DNA from: Streptomyces sp. MspMP-M5 | GTDB lineage: Bacteria; Actinomycetota; Actinomycetes; Streptomycetales; Streptomycetaceae | Assembly: GCF_000373585.1 (NCBI RefSeq) | Contig: NZ_KB891855.1 | Coordinates: 1 to 64,000, forward strand | DNA length: 64,000 nt | Reading direction: 5' to 3' | In this document: in pieces, positions 18,021 to 27,034 of the stretch | How positions within the stretch are numbered: the first letter of the stretch is position 1 | Layout of the letters: the number at the start of each line of letters is the position of its first letter | The notes under the pieces: model-generated | What the model was told of the DNA's origin: nothing | Database searches by the model: none | Seen by the model: the letters and a program-made list of their open reading frames with translations, nothing else | Program-made: the position numbers and the translations under genes

Positions 18021-19472
18021 CTACGCGCCGCCGCCCGCCAGCAGCTCCCGGGCCCGGGCCAGCGCCGTGTCGCGCCGGGCGGACAGCTCCGCCTCGGTGA
18101 AGACCGGGGTGGGTACGGCGGGCGGGATGCCGGGCCCGTCGAAGGTGCGGCCGCCGGCCGTCAGGAACTCCTCGTTCGGCAGGCCGAAGCTCCAGCCGTT
18201 GGGCAGCGCCCGCTCCAGCACGTCGGAGAAGACGCCCTGGGTGTTCTCGCCGATCCGGGTGGGCGCGGGGGAGCGGCCCATCAGGGACTGGGTGAAGGTC
18301 TCGCCCGCACTGACCGTCAGCCGGCCGGTGAGCACGGCCATCGGCCCGGTGTAGACCGGCCCCCGGTGCGGGCGGACGGTGAGCGGCTCCGGTGCGGTGA
18401 AGCGGTCCGGGTACCGCGGGTCGTTCCGGACCCGCTTGCGGTACGCGAGGTAGGGCCGGTCGGTGAGCCGGGAGGCGATCCGCAGGCCGAGGGCGTCCGA
18501 GCCGCCGCCGTTGAGCCGCAGGTCCAGGACGAGGCCGCGGAGCGCGGTCGGGCCCTGCGTGCGGGCCTCGGTGAAGACCGCGTCCAGCGCCCGGTCCAGC
18601 TCGGCCACGTCTCCCGCGTAGTCGCCCTGCTCGGTGTACTTGGCGAACTGGGTGACCCGGAAGTAGCCGATCCGGCCGGGCAGATCGGCGTAGGAGAGCC
18701 TGCCGCCCGCCCATTGCCGCCGGACGGTGCGCGGGCCGAGGTTCGCGGCGAGCGCCGCGTCGACCCGGGCGGTGAACGCGGCCGTGGGCAGCACGGTGCC
18801 GGGCCGCGCGCCCGCGAACCACCGGTCCGGCCCGGTGACGACCCGGGTGTGTGCGTCGTGCAGCGGCTCGATCATCGCGCGCAGCACCGCGAAGAGTTCG
18901 GCGTCCGTGGTCCGGGCGGTGATCCGGGGGCGGTAGCGGTCCCGGACCGCGTTCCAGTCGATGCCCTTCGCCCGGAAGAAGGGGTAGTTCTCCGCATACG
19001 TCCGCCAGAAGACGTCGAAGACCGCCCGCGGGTCGCGGGACGGCCGGGCGGCGCAGCGCTCCGGCAGCGCGCCGGCCCGGCGCAGGGCGTGGTGGCCGAC
19101 GTTGTCGGCGAAGGCCATCCGGGCCCGCCCCGCGCCCGCCGGGGCGACGGTGAGCGGCGCCGAGTCCGGCACCGTGAAGCGCAGCGTGCCGTCCGCGCCG
19201 GGGGCGCCGGCCCGGGTGCCGGTGACCGCGCCCGGCAGGCAGCTGACGGCGGTGGTCTCGTACGTCTTCAGGGTGCGGCCCTTGATCGTGACGAGGGTGC
19301 CGTAGCCGTCGGTCCGCCAGACGCCGTCCAGGGAGGGCGCGGCGGCCGGCGCCCCGGCGGCGCGGGCGGGGGCCGGGGCGGTGCAGCCGGTGAGCGTGGT
19401 CGCCAGGGCGAGGGCCGCCAGGACGGCGGGGCGCAGGGCGCGGGACGGGCGGGGCGCTGCCGGATCACTCAT
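18021..19472 (-). CDS. S41-family (tricorn/CtpA-like) peptidase lipoprotein
   Basis: 483 residues. The signal peptide ends in a lipobox LTGC (Cys 30), so it should be a lipid-anchored extracellular protein. The C-terminal half has the S41 core: LVLDLRLNGGGSDALGL, then MAVLTGRLTVSAGETF with the catalytic Ser in TVSAGE. The N-terminal 170 or so residues form a separate domain with DGVWRTDGYGTLVTIKG. ATG 19472 was chosen because the signal peptide begins there; GAGG lies upstream. It sits between nadK and recN on the opposite strand. Its substrate is unknown. Confidence 0.88.
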   Translation of the reverse strand: MSDPAAPRPSRALRPAVLAALALATTLTGCTAPAPARAAGAPAAAPSLDGVWRTDGYGTLVTIKGRTLKTYETTAVSCLPGAVTGTRAGAPGADGTLRFTVPDSAPLTVAPAGAGRARMAFADNVGHHALRRAGALPERCAARPSRDPRAVFDVFWRTYAENYPFFRAKGIDWNAVRDRYRPRITARTTDAELFAVLRAMIEPLHDAHTRVVTGPDRWFAGARPGTVLPTAAFTARVDAALAANLGPRTVRRQWAGGRLSYADLPGRIGYFRVTQFAKYTEQGDYAGDVAELDRALDAVFTEARTQGPTALRGLVLDLRLNGGGSDALGLRIASRLTDRPYLAYRKRVRNDPRYPDRFTAPEPLTVRPHRGPVYTGPMAVLTGRLTVSAGETFTQSLMGRSPAPTRIGENTQGVFSDVLERALPNGWSFGLPNEEFLTAGGRTFDGPGIPPAVPTPVFTEAELSARRDTALARARELLAGGGA

Positions 19473-19750
19473 GGGGTACCTCGGGGAAGTCGGGACGGGT
19501 CCGGGAAGGGGACGGCCGCCGGGCCGGAAGCCGGGAACGGCCGTGCCGCCGGCCGTCGGAACGGGCGCCCGGCCGGGCGCCGCCGTACTGCCCCGCCAGC
19601 GTGCCCGCCGGGCCGGGCCGGGCACCATGCAGCGGCCACCCGCCTTCCCGGTACGGTTTTCCGCACGTCGGGGGCGTGCGCCGGGCCGGGCAGGGCCGGA
19701 GCCGGATGCCGGTATGGGGGAGGCCGTCGCGGGGCGACCCCCGGACCTCG

Positions 19751-19756
19751 TAAGGT
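19751..19756 (+). promoter_or_regulatory. -10 element of recN, predicted leaderless
   Basis: TAAGGT ends 7 bases before the GTG at 19764, placing the transcription start on or next to the start codon. No LexA box or RecA-type TTGTCAGTGGC motif is visible nearby, so direct SOS control is not supported by the sequence. Confidence 0.5.
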
Positions 19757-19763
19757 CGTACCC

Positions 19764-21512
19764 GTGTTGGAGGAGATGCGGATCCGGTCCCTGGGTGTCA
19801 TCGACGACGCGGTCGTCGAGCTGTCACCGGGCTTCACGGCGGTGACCGGCGAGACCGGCGCGGGCAAGACCATGGTCGTCACCAGCCTCGGCCTGCTGCT
19901 GGGCGGGCGCGCGGACCCCGCGCTGGTGCGGATCGGTGCCAGGGCGGCGGTGGTCGAGGGCAGGATCGTCCTCAATTCCGCGTCCCCGGCGGCCGTACGG
20001 GCCGAGGAGGCCGGCGCGGAGCTGGACGAGGGCGCGCTGCTGATCAGCCGCACGGTGTCCGCCGAGGGCCGCTCGCGGGCCCATGTCGGCGGCCGTTCGG
20101 TCCCGGTCGGGGTGCTCGGCGACCTCGCCGACGACCTCGTCGCGGTGCACGGCCAGACCGACCAGCAGGGCCTGCTGCGGCCCGCGCGCCAGCGCCAGGC
20201 CCTGGACCGCTACGCCGGTGACGCGGTCGCCGTCCCGCTCGCCAAGTACACCGCCGCGTACCGCCGGCTGCGCACCGTCGCCGCCGAACTGGACGAGCTG
20301 ACCACCCGGGCCCGGGAGCGCGCCCAGGAGGCCGATCTGCTCCGCTTCGGCCTGGACGAGATCGCCGCCACCGAACCGCTGCCCGGCGAGGACACCGAAC
20401 TCGCCGCCGAGGCCGAACGGCTCGGCCACGCCGAGGCGCTGGCCTCCGCCGCGACCCTCGCGCACGGTGCGCTGGCCGGCAACCCCGAGGACCCCGAGGG
20501 TGTCGACGCCACCACCCTGGTCGCCGGCGCCCACCGCGCCCTGGAGGCGGTCCGCGGCCACGACGAGGAGCTGGCCGCGCTCGCCGACCGGCTCGGCGAG
20601 CTCGGCATCCTGATGGCCGACGTCGCCACCGAACTGGCGAGTTACGCCGACGGCCTGGACGCCGATCCGCTGCGGCTGGCCGCGGTGGAGGAGCGCCGCG
20701 CCGCGCTGAACCACCTCACCCGCAAGTACGGCGAGGACATCACCGCGGTGCTGGCGTGGTCCGAACAGAGCGCCGCCCGGCTCGCCGAACTCGACGGCGA
20801 CGACGACCGGATCACCGAGCTGGCCGCCGAGCACACCGCCCTCCGCGCCGAACTGGGCGAACTCGCCCAGCAGTTGACCGACGCCCGGACCGCCTCCGCG
20901 GAGCGCTTCGCGGCCGCGGTCACCGCCGAGCTGGGCGAACTGGCCATGCCGCACGCCCGGGTGAGCGTCGCCCTCCACCAGAGCGAACTCTCCGGCGACG
21001 CCGCGGAGACCGACGGCATCGAGGTGAACGGCCGCACCGTGGCCTACGGCCCGGCCGGCGCCGACGAGGTCGAGATCCTGCTGGCCCCGCACCCGGGCGC
21101 CCCGCCCCGGCCGATCGCCAAGGGCGCCTCCGGCGGCGAGCTGTCCCGGGTGATGCTGGCCGTCGAGGTCGTCTTCGCCGGCTCGGACCCGGTGCCGACC
21201 TATCTCTTCGACGAGGTGGACGCGGGCGTCGGCGGCAAGGCGGCCGTCGAGGTCGGCCGGCGGCTGGCCCGGCTGGCCAAGTCGGCGCAGGTCGTGGTGG
21301 TCACCCACCTCCCGCAGGTCGCCGCGTTCGCCGACCGGCAGCTGCTGGTGGAGAAGACCAACGACGGCTCGGTGACCCGCAGCGGCGTCACCGTCCTGGA
21401 GGGCGAGGACCGGATTCGCGAGCTGTCCCGGATGCTGGCCGGCCAGGAGGACTCCGAGACGGCCCGCGCACACGCCGAGGAACTGCTGGAGACCGCCCGC
21501 ACGGGCACCTGA
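19764..21512 (+). CDS. recN: DNA repair protein RecN
   Basis: 582 residues, SMC-like ATPase that acts in double-strand-break repair. Walker A is GETGAGKT (29-36). The middle is a long coiled coil (about 160-380). The C-terminal signature GASGGELSRVMLAVEV and Walker B TYLFDEVDAGVGG are intact. I chose GTG 19764, since the ATG at 19776 sits right against AGGAG with no spacing, and a -10 element fits a leaderless GTG start. The next gene on the strand begins 57 bases after the stop. Confidence 0.94.
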   Translation: MLEEMRIRSLGVIDDAVVELSPGFTAVTGETGAGKTMVVTSLGLLLGGRADPALVRIGARAAVVEGRIVLNSASPAAVRAEEAGAELDEGALLISRTVSAEGRSRAHVGGRSVPVGVLGDLADDLVAVHGQTDQQGLLRPARQRQALDRYAGDAVAVPLAKYTAAYRRLRTVAAELDELTTRARERAQEADLLRFGLDEIAATEPLPGEDTELAAEAERLGHAEALASAATLAHGALAGNPEDPEGVDATTLVAGAHRALEAVRGHDEELAALADRLGELGILMADVATELASYADGLDADPLRLAAVEERRAALNHLTRKYGEDITAVLAWSEQSAARLAELDGDDDRITELAAEHTALRAELGELAQQLTDARTASAERFAAAVTAELGELAMPHARVSVALHQSELSGDAAETDGIEVNGRTVAYGPAGADEVEILLAPHPGAPPRPIAKGASGGELSRVMLAVEVVFAGSDPVPTYLFDEVDAGVGGKAAVEVGRRLARLAKSAQVVVVTHLPQVAAFADRQLLVEKTNDGSVTRSGVTVLEGEDRIRELSRMLAGQEDSETARAHAEELLETARTGT

Positions 21513-21568
21513 CCGCACCGGTGGCGACGAAGACGACGACGAAGACGAAGGCGACGAAGGGGAGCGGC

Positions 21569-22360
21569 ATGGCGAGGGCAGCGGGCGGCCGGGCGCCGGC
21601 ACGGAGCACGGCGCTGCTCGCCGCGGCGGCCGCGACCCGGGCCGGCTACGAGGCGCTGCGCCGCCGGCCCCCGGGCGGCGCGGCCCGGTGGGAGCGGAAG
21701 AACCACGCGGGCCGGACGGTCACCCTGCACGCCGGCCCGGCGGCCACGCTCGGCACCGCGCTCGCCGCGGCCACCGCGCCGCGCCTGCCCGCCCGGGCGC
21801 GCGGCGCGGCGGCGCTCGCCGTCCTGGCCGCCGGCGCCTGCGGGGCCTACGACGACCTGGCCGGCGCCGGCGACCCCCGCCGCGGCTTCCGGGCGCATCT
21901 GGGCGCGCTGCGGCACGGCGAGGTCACCAGCGGGGCGGTCAAGCTCTTCGGGATCGGCGCCGCCGGGCTCGCCGCCGGCGCCCTGCTCAAGGACCGCCCG
22001 GCCGACCGGCTGCTGGCCGGCGTGGTGATCGCCGGCTCGGCCCACCTGGTCAACCTCCTCGACGTCCGGCCGGGCCGGGCCGTCGGCGCCGCCCTGGCGC
22101 TGGCCGCACCGGGGCTGCTGCGCCGCGGTCCGGGCGCCGCGCTGGCCGCCGTGCCCCTCGGCGCCGCGGCCGCGCTCGCCGCGGACGACCTCGGGGAGCG
22201 GACGATGCTCGGCGACGCCGGCGCGCACGCCCTCGGCGCCGCCCTCGGGCTGGCCGTCGTCGCCACCAACCCGCGGGCGGGACTGGCCGCGCACGCCGCC
22301 GCGCTGGTCGCCGCGGCCGCCGCCGGCGACCGGGTCAGCCGGCTGGCCGGGGCGCTCTGA
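21569..22360 (+). CDS. Compact MraY/WecA-like membrane protein
   Basis: 263 residues, Ala/Leu-rich with several hydrophobic segments. It keeps scattered motifs of polyprenyl-phosphate N-acetylhexosamine-1-phosphate transferases: WERKNHAGRTVTLHAGPA (41-58), the Asp pair in AYDDLAG (95-96), NLLDVRPGRA (162-171) and LGDAGAH (214-220). Typical MraY/WecA proteins have about 350 residues and ten or eleven membrane helices, so this one is unusually short. ATG 21569 has GGGGAG upstream; an earlier GTG at 21521 would add 16 Lys/Thr-rich residues. The GT4 glycosyltransferase downstream may act on its product. Lipid-linked glycan work is inference. A non-catalytic relative is possible. Confidence 0.7.
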   Translation: MARAAGGRAPARSTALLAAAAATRAGYEALRRRPPGGAARWERKNHAGRTVTLHAGPAATLGTALAAATAPRLPARARGAAALAVLAAGACGAYDDLAGAGDPRRGFRAHLGALRHGEVTSGAVKLFGIGAAGLAAGALLKDRPADRLLAGVVIAGSAHLVNLLDVRPGRAVGAALALAAPGLLRRGPGAALAAVPLGAAAALAADDLGERTMLGDAGAHALGAALGLAVVATNPRAGLAAHAAALVAAAAAGDRVSRLAGAL

Positions 22361-22764
22361 CGCAAGCGGTGCCCGCGCCGCCCGCCCGGTGCGCGCGGCT
22401 CGGGGAGAGAGATCCGGAGCGACCCGATCCGGACAGTCAGGGACGGGTTCCGGACAGTGGCGGAGGCGGACCGGAGGGGTGGGTTCACCCCCATCGGGTG
22501 GCGGTCCGCTCACCCACTGGGTCACCCATGTGGGTGAATCCGTGGAACCGGGGGTGAGAGTTCCCACCGGAACGGCGTCTGCACGGTGCCGAATTGACGC
22601 TCCCGGACTGGCATCCTGGGCGCGGTGCGCAGTGCCGGGGCGCGCCCGCTCCGTCCTGCCCGCAGGCCGGAGCGTCGGTGCGCCCCGGCACCTCGCGGCA
22701 CCTCGCAGCGCCGAACCGCCCCACCGGTACGGTCCGTACCGCCCCGACCCAGGAGCCCGACCTC
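22361..22764. other. 404-base intergenic region with palindromic GGGTGAA/TTCACCC elements
   Basis: No convincing gene. It holds a cluster of related motifs: GGGTTCACCC (22481-22490), CACCCAC (22511-22517), GTCACCC (22521-22527) and GTGGGTGAATCC (22530-22541). The first and last match as an inverted repeat with 9 of 10 positions, and CACCCAC pairs with GTGGGTG. This resembles an operator cluster upstream of the GT4 gene. A TTGACG hexamer lies at 22594-22599 without a good -10. Confidence 0.45.
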
Positions 22765-23928
22765 GTGACCAGCACCCCGGCCCGGCCGCACGGGCTCTCG
22801 CCGCTGCGCACGGTCCAGGTGCTCGGCCACGGCGGCGCCGGCAGCGCGGCACACGTCCGCTCGCTCGCCGAGGGGCTGGTCGCCCGCGGCGTCCGGGTGA
22901 CGGTGTGCGCCCCGCCGGAGGCCGAGGACGCCTACGGCTTCACCGCGGCGGGCGCCCGGTTCGTCCCGCTCGTCCCGCGGATGGACCCGGCGGGCATCAC
23001 CGCACTGCGCGCCGCCTGCTGGGACGCGGACCTCATCCATGCGCACGGCCTGCGGGCCGGACTGCGCGCCTCGATGGCGCTGCGCGGACTGTGCCGCCCC
23101 CGGGGCGGCCGGGTGCCCCTCGTCATCACCTGGCACACCAAGGCGCACACCGAGGGCGCCCGGGCCGGGATGGCGCACCTGATGGAGCGGCGGGTGGCCC
23201 GGGCCGCGGCGGTCGTCCTGGGCGTCTGCTCCGACCTCGTCGACCGGGCGCGCGAGCGCGGCGCCAAGGACGCCCGCCTCGCGCCGGTCGCCATCCCGCG
23301 CCCCCGGCCCGGCCGGTCCGGCGCGCCGGCCGCCGACCCCGAGCGCGGCCGCGACAAGGAGCGCGCCGAACTCGGCGTGGTGGACCGGCCGTTGCTGCTC
23401 GCGGTCGGCCGGCTCGACCCGTCCCAGGGCCACGACCTGCTGCTGGACGCGGCCCACGCCTGGTGCGGACTCGACCCCCAGCCGCTGCTCGCCATCGCCG
23501 GCGAGGGCGGCGAGCGCGCCGCGCTGCAGCGCCGGATCGACAGCGAACGGCTGCCGGTCCAGCTGCTCGGCCGCCGCGACGACGTGCCCGAACTCCTCGC
23601 CGCCGCCGACCTGGTGGTGCTGCCCAGCCGCTGGGAGGCGCGCTCCCTGATCGCCCAGGAGGCGCTGCGCGCCGGCGTCCCCCTGGTGGCCACCGACACC
23701 GGCGGCACCCCCGAACTCGTCGGCCGGGCCGCCGAGTTGGTCCGCTACGGCGACACCACCGGGCTGGCCCGTACGGTCCTGGACCTGCTGGCCGACCCGG
23801 TGCGCCGCGACACGCTCGCCGCGGCCGGCCGCGCCCAGGCCGCCGGCTGGCCCAGCGAGAACGACACGGTCGCCCAGATCCTCAGCGTCTACGACGAACT
23901 GACCCAGCCGCCGCAGCCGCCCCCCTGA
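22765..23928 (+). CDS. GT4-family glycosyltransferase
   Basis: 387 residues, GT-B fold. The N-terminal VQVLGHGGAGSAAHVRSLAE and DADLIHAHGLRAGL are the acceptor-side Rossmann domain. The C-terminal LLAVGRLDPSQGHDLLLDAA, VVLPSRWEARSLIAQEALRAG and TDTGGTPELVGR are the donor-binding part with the family EX7E motif. GTG 22765 has AGGAG 9 bases upstream. It ends 29 bases from the convergent PucR gene. With the MraY-like gene before it, it may take part in making a lipid-linked surface glycan. Donor and acceptor are unknown. Confidence 0.9.
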   Translation: MTSTPARPHGLSPLRTVQVLGHGGAGSAAHVRSLAEGLVARGVRVTVCAPPEAEDAYGFTAAGARFVPLVPRMDPAGITALRAACWDADLIHAHGLRAGLRASMALRGLCRPRGGRVPLVITWHTKAHTEGARAGMAHLMERRVARAAAVVLGVCSDLVDRARERGAKDARLAPVAIPRPRPGRSGAPAADPERGRDKERAELGVVDRPLLLAVGRLDPSQGHDLLLDAAHAWCGLDPQPLLAIAGEGGERAALQRRIDSERLPVQLLGRRDDVPELLAAADLVVLPSRWEARSLIAQEALRAGVPLVATDTGGTPELVGRAAELVRYGDTTGLARTVLDLLADPVRRDTLAAAGRAQAAGWPSENDTVAQILSVYDELTQPPQPPP

Positions 23929-23957
23929 CCCCCGCCGGCTCGCCCTGGCGGCCGGTG

Positions 23958-25583
23958 TCAGCGATCGGTGTGCCGCCGCGCCCGCAGGGCCAGCCGCAGC
24001 CCCAGCACGGTCTGCGGATCGTCCAGCTCCGTGCCCAGCAGCTGGGAGATCCGCGCCAGCCGGTCGTAGAGCGTCTGGCGGTTGACGTTCAGGTCGCGGG
24101 CGGTCTCGGCCTTCCGGCCGGCGCTGGCCAGATACGCCTCCAGGGTCGGCAGCAGCGGCTGGCGGGCGCCCCGGTCGTGGGCCAGCAGCGGGCCGACGGC
24201 GCGCTCGACGAAGTCGGTCAGCACCCCCTCCTCACCGTGCTCCCGCATCCGCCACAGCAGCAGCTCGATGTCCAGGCGCCGGGCGTCGTACCAGGGCGCC
24301 TCCGGCAGCCCCTGCGCCGCGGCCGCCGCCTCCGCCGCGTGCCGCAGCCCGGACCCGGCCGCCGCCCAGTCGCCCGCCGTGCCGACCACCACCACCGGGC
24401 TGTGCGCCGACGGCCGGTCCAGGCCGGCCCGGACGACCCCGGCCCGCAGCGCCTCGGCGATCCGGTCGGCCAGCGCCGCCCGGTCCTGGCCCGCCCGCAG
24501 CGCCACCAGCAGCGGCACCCGGCCCTCCACGGGCCGCACCCCGAGCAGCACCGGCACGCCCGGCGCGGCCAGTTCCTCGCGCAGCGCCTGGGCCAGCAGC
24601 GCCCAGTCGCCCGGCGAGGGCAGCGCGGCCGGCAGCCGCATCACCACCGGCAGCACCGGGTCGGCGCCCGGCCGGAAGCCCAGCAGCCGGGCCTGCGCCG
24701 GCGCCTCGGACGCCGAGACCCGCCCCTCGGCCAGCTCGGCGAGGAAGTCACCGCGCCCGCGGGCGGCCAGCACCTCCTCCTGCCGGGACTGGAGCATCAC
24801 CACGGCCAGCAGATCGGCGGCCCGCTCGGCGGCGATCCGGTGCACCGGCGCCGGCGGCCCGTTCACCGGCAGCAGCACCAGCCGGGCGCGCACCGCGTCG
24901 GGCCCGTGCCCGCCGCCGGGCACCTCGATCCGTACGCCGGAGTCCCGCAGCCCCTCCCAGGCCAGCAGCGGATCGGCGTCCGCCCCGCCGTCGCCACCCT
25001 CCGGCCCGGCCGCGTACAGCGGGCTGCCGTCGGGCGCCTCCAGGCACAGCGGGTTGCCGGTGAAGACGGCGAGCAGCCGCAGCACCTCCGGCGCGCCGCC
25101 GCCCCGCAGCAGCACGTCGGTGCAGCGCCGCAGCAACGCGTCGGCGCGCCGCAGCAGCGTGTAGTGGCCGTTGATGATCTCGGTGTGGATCTCCTCGGTG
25201 ACCGTGACGTACGGGACCTCGCGGTGCAGCTGGACCAGCGGCAGTCCGCAGTCCCGCGCGGCGTCGATCAGCGCCGCCGGCAGCGCGTCGAACCGCGAGC
25301 CCAGCTCGACGACGAGCGCGGCGATGTCCCGGTCGGCGAGCCGGCGGATGAAGGCGCGCTGCTCCGAGGGCCGGGTGCCCACCCCGAGGCCGGTGGTCAG
25401 CAGCAGTTCGCCGCCCTTGAGCAGCGAGGCGATGTGCGGGACCTCGCCGGCGTGCACCCAGCGCACCGACCGGCCCAGCCGGTCCTCGCCGGCCAGCACC
25501 TCCGGCAGGCCGCGCCGCAGCGCCGGCAGTTCCAGCGCCCTGCGTACCGTGATGTCGGCGTCGATCCTCGCGTGCGGCCCCAT
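23958..25583 (-). CDS. PucR-family transcriptional regulator
   Basis: 541 residues. The N-terminal PucR domain (about 1-120, TVRRALELPALRRGLPEVLA) is followed by a variable sensor region with a CdaR-type middle domain, then the PucR C-terminal helix-turn-helix (about 485-540, ETARDLNVNRQTLYDRLARI). The family controls purine, amino-acid and similar catabolic genes in response to metabolites. ATG 25583. No obvious target gene of that kind is adjacent: its neighbours are a glycosyltransferase and a secreted glucanase. Confidence 0.9.
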   Translation of the reverse strand: MGPHARIDADITVRRALELPALRRGLPEVLAGEDRLGRSVRWVHAGEVPHIASLLKGGELLLTTGLGVGTRPSEQRAFIRRLADRDIAALVVELGSRFDALPAALIDAARDCGLPLVQLHREVPYVTVTEEIHTEIINGHYTLLRRADALLRRCTDVLLRGGGAPEVLRLLAVFTGNPLCLEAPDGSPLYAAGPEGGDGGADADPLLAWEGLRDSGVRIEVPGGGHGPDAVRARLVLLPVNGPPAPVHRIAAERAADLLAVVMLQSRQEEVLAARGRGDFLAELAEGRVSASEAPAQARLLGFRPGADPVLPVVMRLPAALPSPGDWALLAQALREELAAPGVPVLLGVRPVEGRVPLLVALRAGQDRAALADRIAEALRAGVVRAGLDRPSAHSPVVVVGTAGDWAAAGSGLRHAAEAAAAAQGLPEAPWYDARRLDIELLLWRMREHGEEGVLTDFVERAVGPLLAHDRGARQPLLPTLEAYLASAGRKAETARDLNVNRQTLYDRLARISQLLGTELDDPQTVLGLRLALRARRHTDR

Positions 25584-25792
25584 GGCGCGAACGCTACCGC
25601 GCGCCGGCCGATCCGGAGGGGTGCGATCCGGATGGCCCCCGCCCGACCCACGCGCCGCCCCACCCGCACTACCCGCCCGGCCGTTCAACTCCCCTTACCC
25701 TCCGCCCACTTGACGATCCCGGCGGCGACTGGGCAGGGTGCCCGCACCTCACACGGAGAGCGCTCACCCCACCCCCCACAAGGAGCCTCCTC

Positions 25793-26947
25793 ATGATCAC
25801 CCGACGCACCCTGCTCGGCGGACTCGCCGCCGGCGCCGCCACCGCCGCCCTCGCCGGCGGGGCCGCCGGCGCCCCCGCCCGCCCCGCGGCGGCCGGCCTC
25901 CCGCTGCACATCGTCAACACCTCCGGCGCCTACGCCAACGGCTCCGTCTGGATCTACGTCCTCGGCAACGACGGCACCCGGCAGGTCAGGGTGACCCCGG
26001 ACGGCGAACTCGCCCCCGTCGCCCTCTCCGACAACGGCCCGGACGGCTTCACCGACTACGCGATACCGCTCGCCGCCACCGGCACCACCACGCTCCGACT
26101 GCCCCCGATGTCCGGCCGGATCTACACCAGCCTCGGCGCCAAGCTCAGGATCAAGGCGGTCGCCGACGGCAACGGCAGGCCCGCGCTGGCCTACCCGGCG
26201 GGCTGGGTCGCCGGCGATCCCAACTACGACGTGCTGCACGACTGCGTCGAGTTCACCCACGACTCCGGCGGGATGTACTGCAACACCACCATGGTCGACA
26301 TGTTCAGCGTCCCGCTCGCCCTGCGGCTCACCGGCGCCGCCGACCAGACCACCGGAACCCTCAAGGACGGCGCCCGCGCCCGGATCTTCGCCGATGTCAG
26401 GGCCGCCGAGGGCTTCGACCGCCTGGTCGTCGGCGACCGCCGGGTGATCGCCCCCGGCCACGGCCTGGACAGCGGCCTGTTCGCCGCCGACTACCTCGCC
26501 CCCGCCATCGACGCCGCGTGGTCCGCGTACACCGCCAAGGACCTCACCGTCACCACCACCGCCGGCACCTTCACCGGACGCGTCAGCGGCGACCGCCTCA
26601 CCTTCCACGGCCCGGCCACGGTCTCCGTCGCCCGGCCCACCACCCGCGACGTCCTCTTCTGCGACGGCACCCTGGCCGCCCCGAACGACGGCACCCGCGG
26701 CCCGGTCGCCGCCGTCCTGGGTGCCGCCCTCAACCGCTCCACCCTGGCCACCCACGCCGCCCAGCCGGTCACCGACCCGGCCGCCTTCTACCAGCAGCCG
26801 CTCACCAACCACTACGCCCGGGCCATGCACACCGCGACCCGGGACGGCAGGGCGTACGGCTTCGCCTTCGACGACGTCGCCGGCTTCGCCTCGTACATCG
26901 AGGACCACGCCCCCAGGGAACTCACCCTCACCCTGACGCCGTTCTGA
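25793..26947 (+). CDS. Secreted GH64-type beta-1,3-glucanase
   Basis: 384 residues. The start MITRRTLLGGLAAGAATAAL is a twin-arginine signal peptide. The mature part begins around LPLHIVNTSGAYANGSVWIY and matches GH64 (laminaripentaose-producing) enzymes. The catalytic region is CVEFTHDSGGMYCN, with a conserved Glu and Asp flanked by Cys, followed by TTMVDMFSVPLALRL. GH64 enzymes attack fungal or algal beta-1,3-glucan outside the cell. AAGGAG precedes the ATG. No extra carbohydrate-binding module is present. Confidence 0.9.
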   Translation: MITRRTLLGGLAAGAATAALAGGAAGAPARPAAAGLPLHIVNTSGAYANGSVWIYVLGNDGTRQVRVTPDGELAPVALSDNGPDGFTDYAIPLAATGTTTLRLPPMSGRIYTSLGAKLRIKAVADGNGRPALAYPAGWVAGDPNYDVLHDCVEFTHDSGGMYCNTTMVDMFSVPLALRLTGAADQTTGTLKDGARARIFADVRAAEGFDRLVVGDRRVIAPGHGLDSGLFAADYLAPAIDAAWSAYTAKDLTVTTTAGTFTGRVSGDRLTFHGPATVSVARPTTRDVLFCDGTLAAPNDGTRGPVAAVLGAALNRSTLATHAAQPVTDPAAFYQQPLTNHYARAMHTATRDGRAYGFAFDDVAGFASYIEDHAPRELTLTLTPF

Positions 26948-27000
26948 CCCACGGAAAGCCACTCACCGAAAGCCGAACTCCGACGGCAGCGAAGCCCGAT

Positions 27001-27034
27001 GGGGGTTGGTGCCCCGAAGGGGGCACTAACCCCC
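27001..27034. terminator. Hairpin between convergent GH64 and GH15 genes
   Basis: A 15-bp stem (27001-27015 with 27020-27034, one G-T pair) has a 4-base GAAG loop. It lies between the GH64 stop and the GH15 stop, and the TAG of GH15 (27026-27028) is inside its right arm. It probably terminates both transcripts. Confidence 0.7.
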
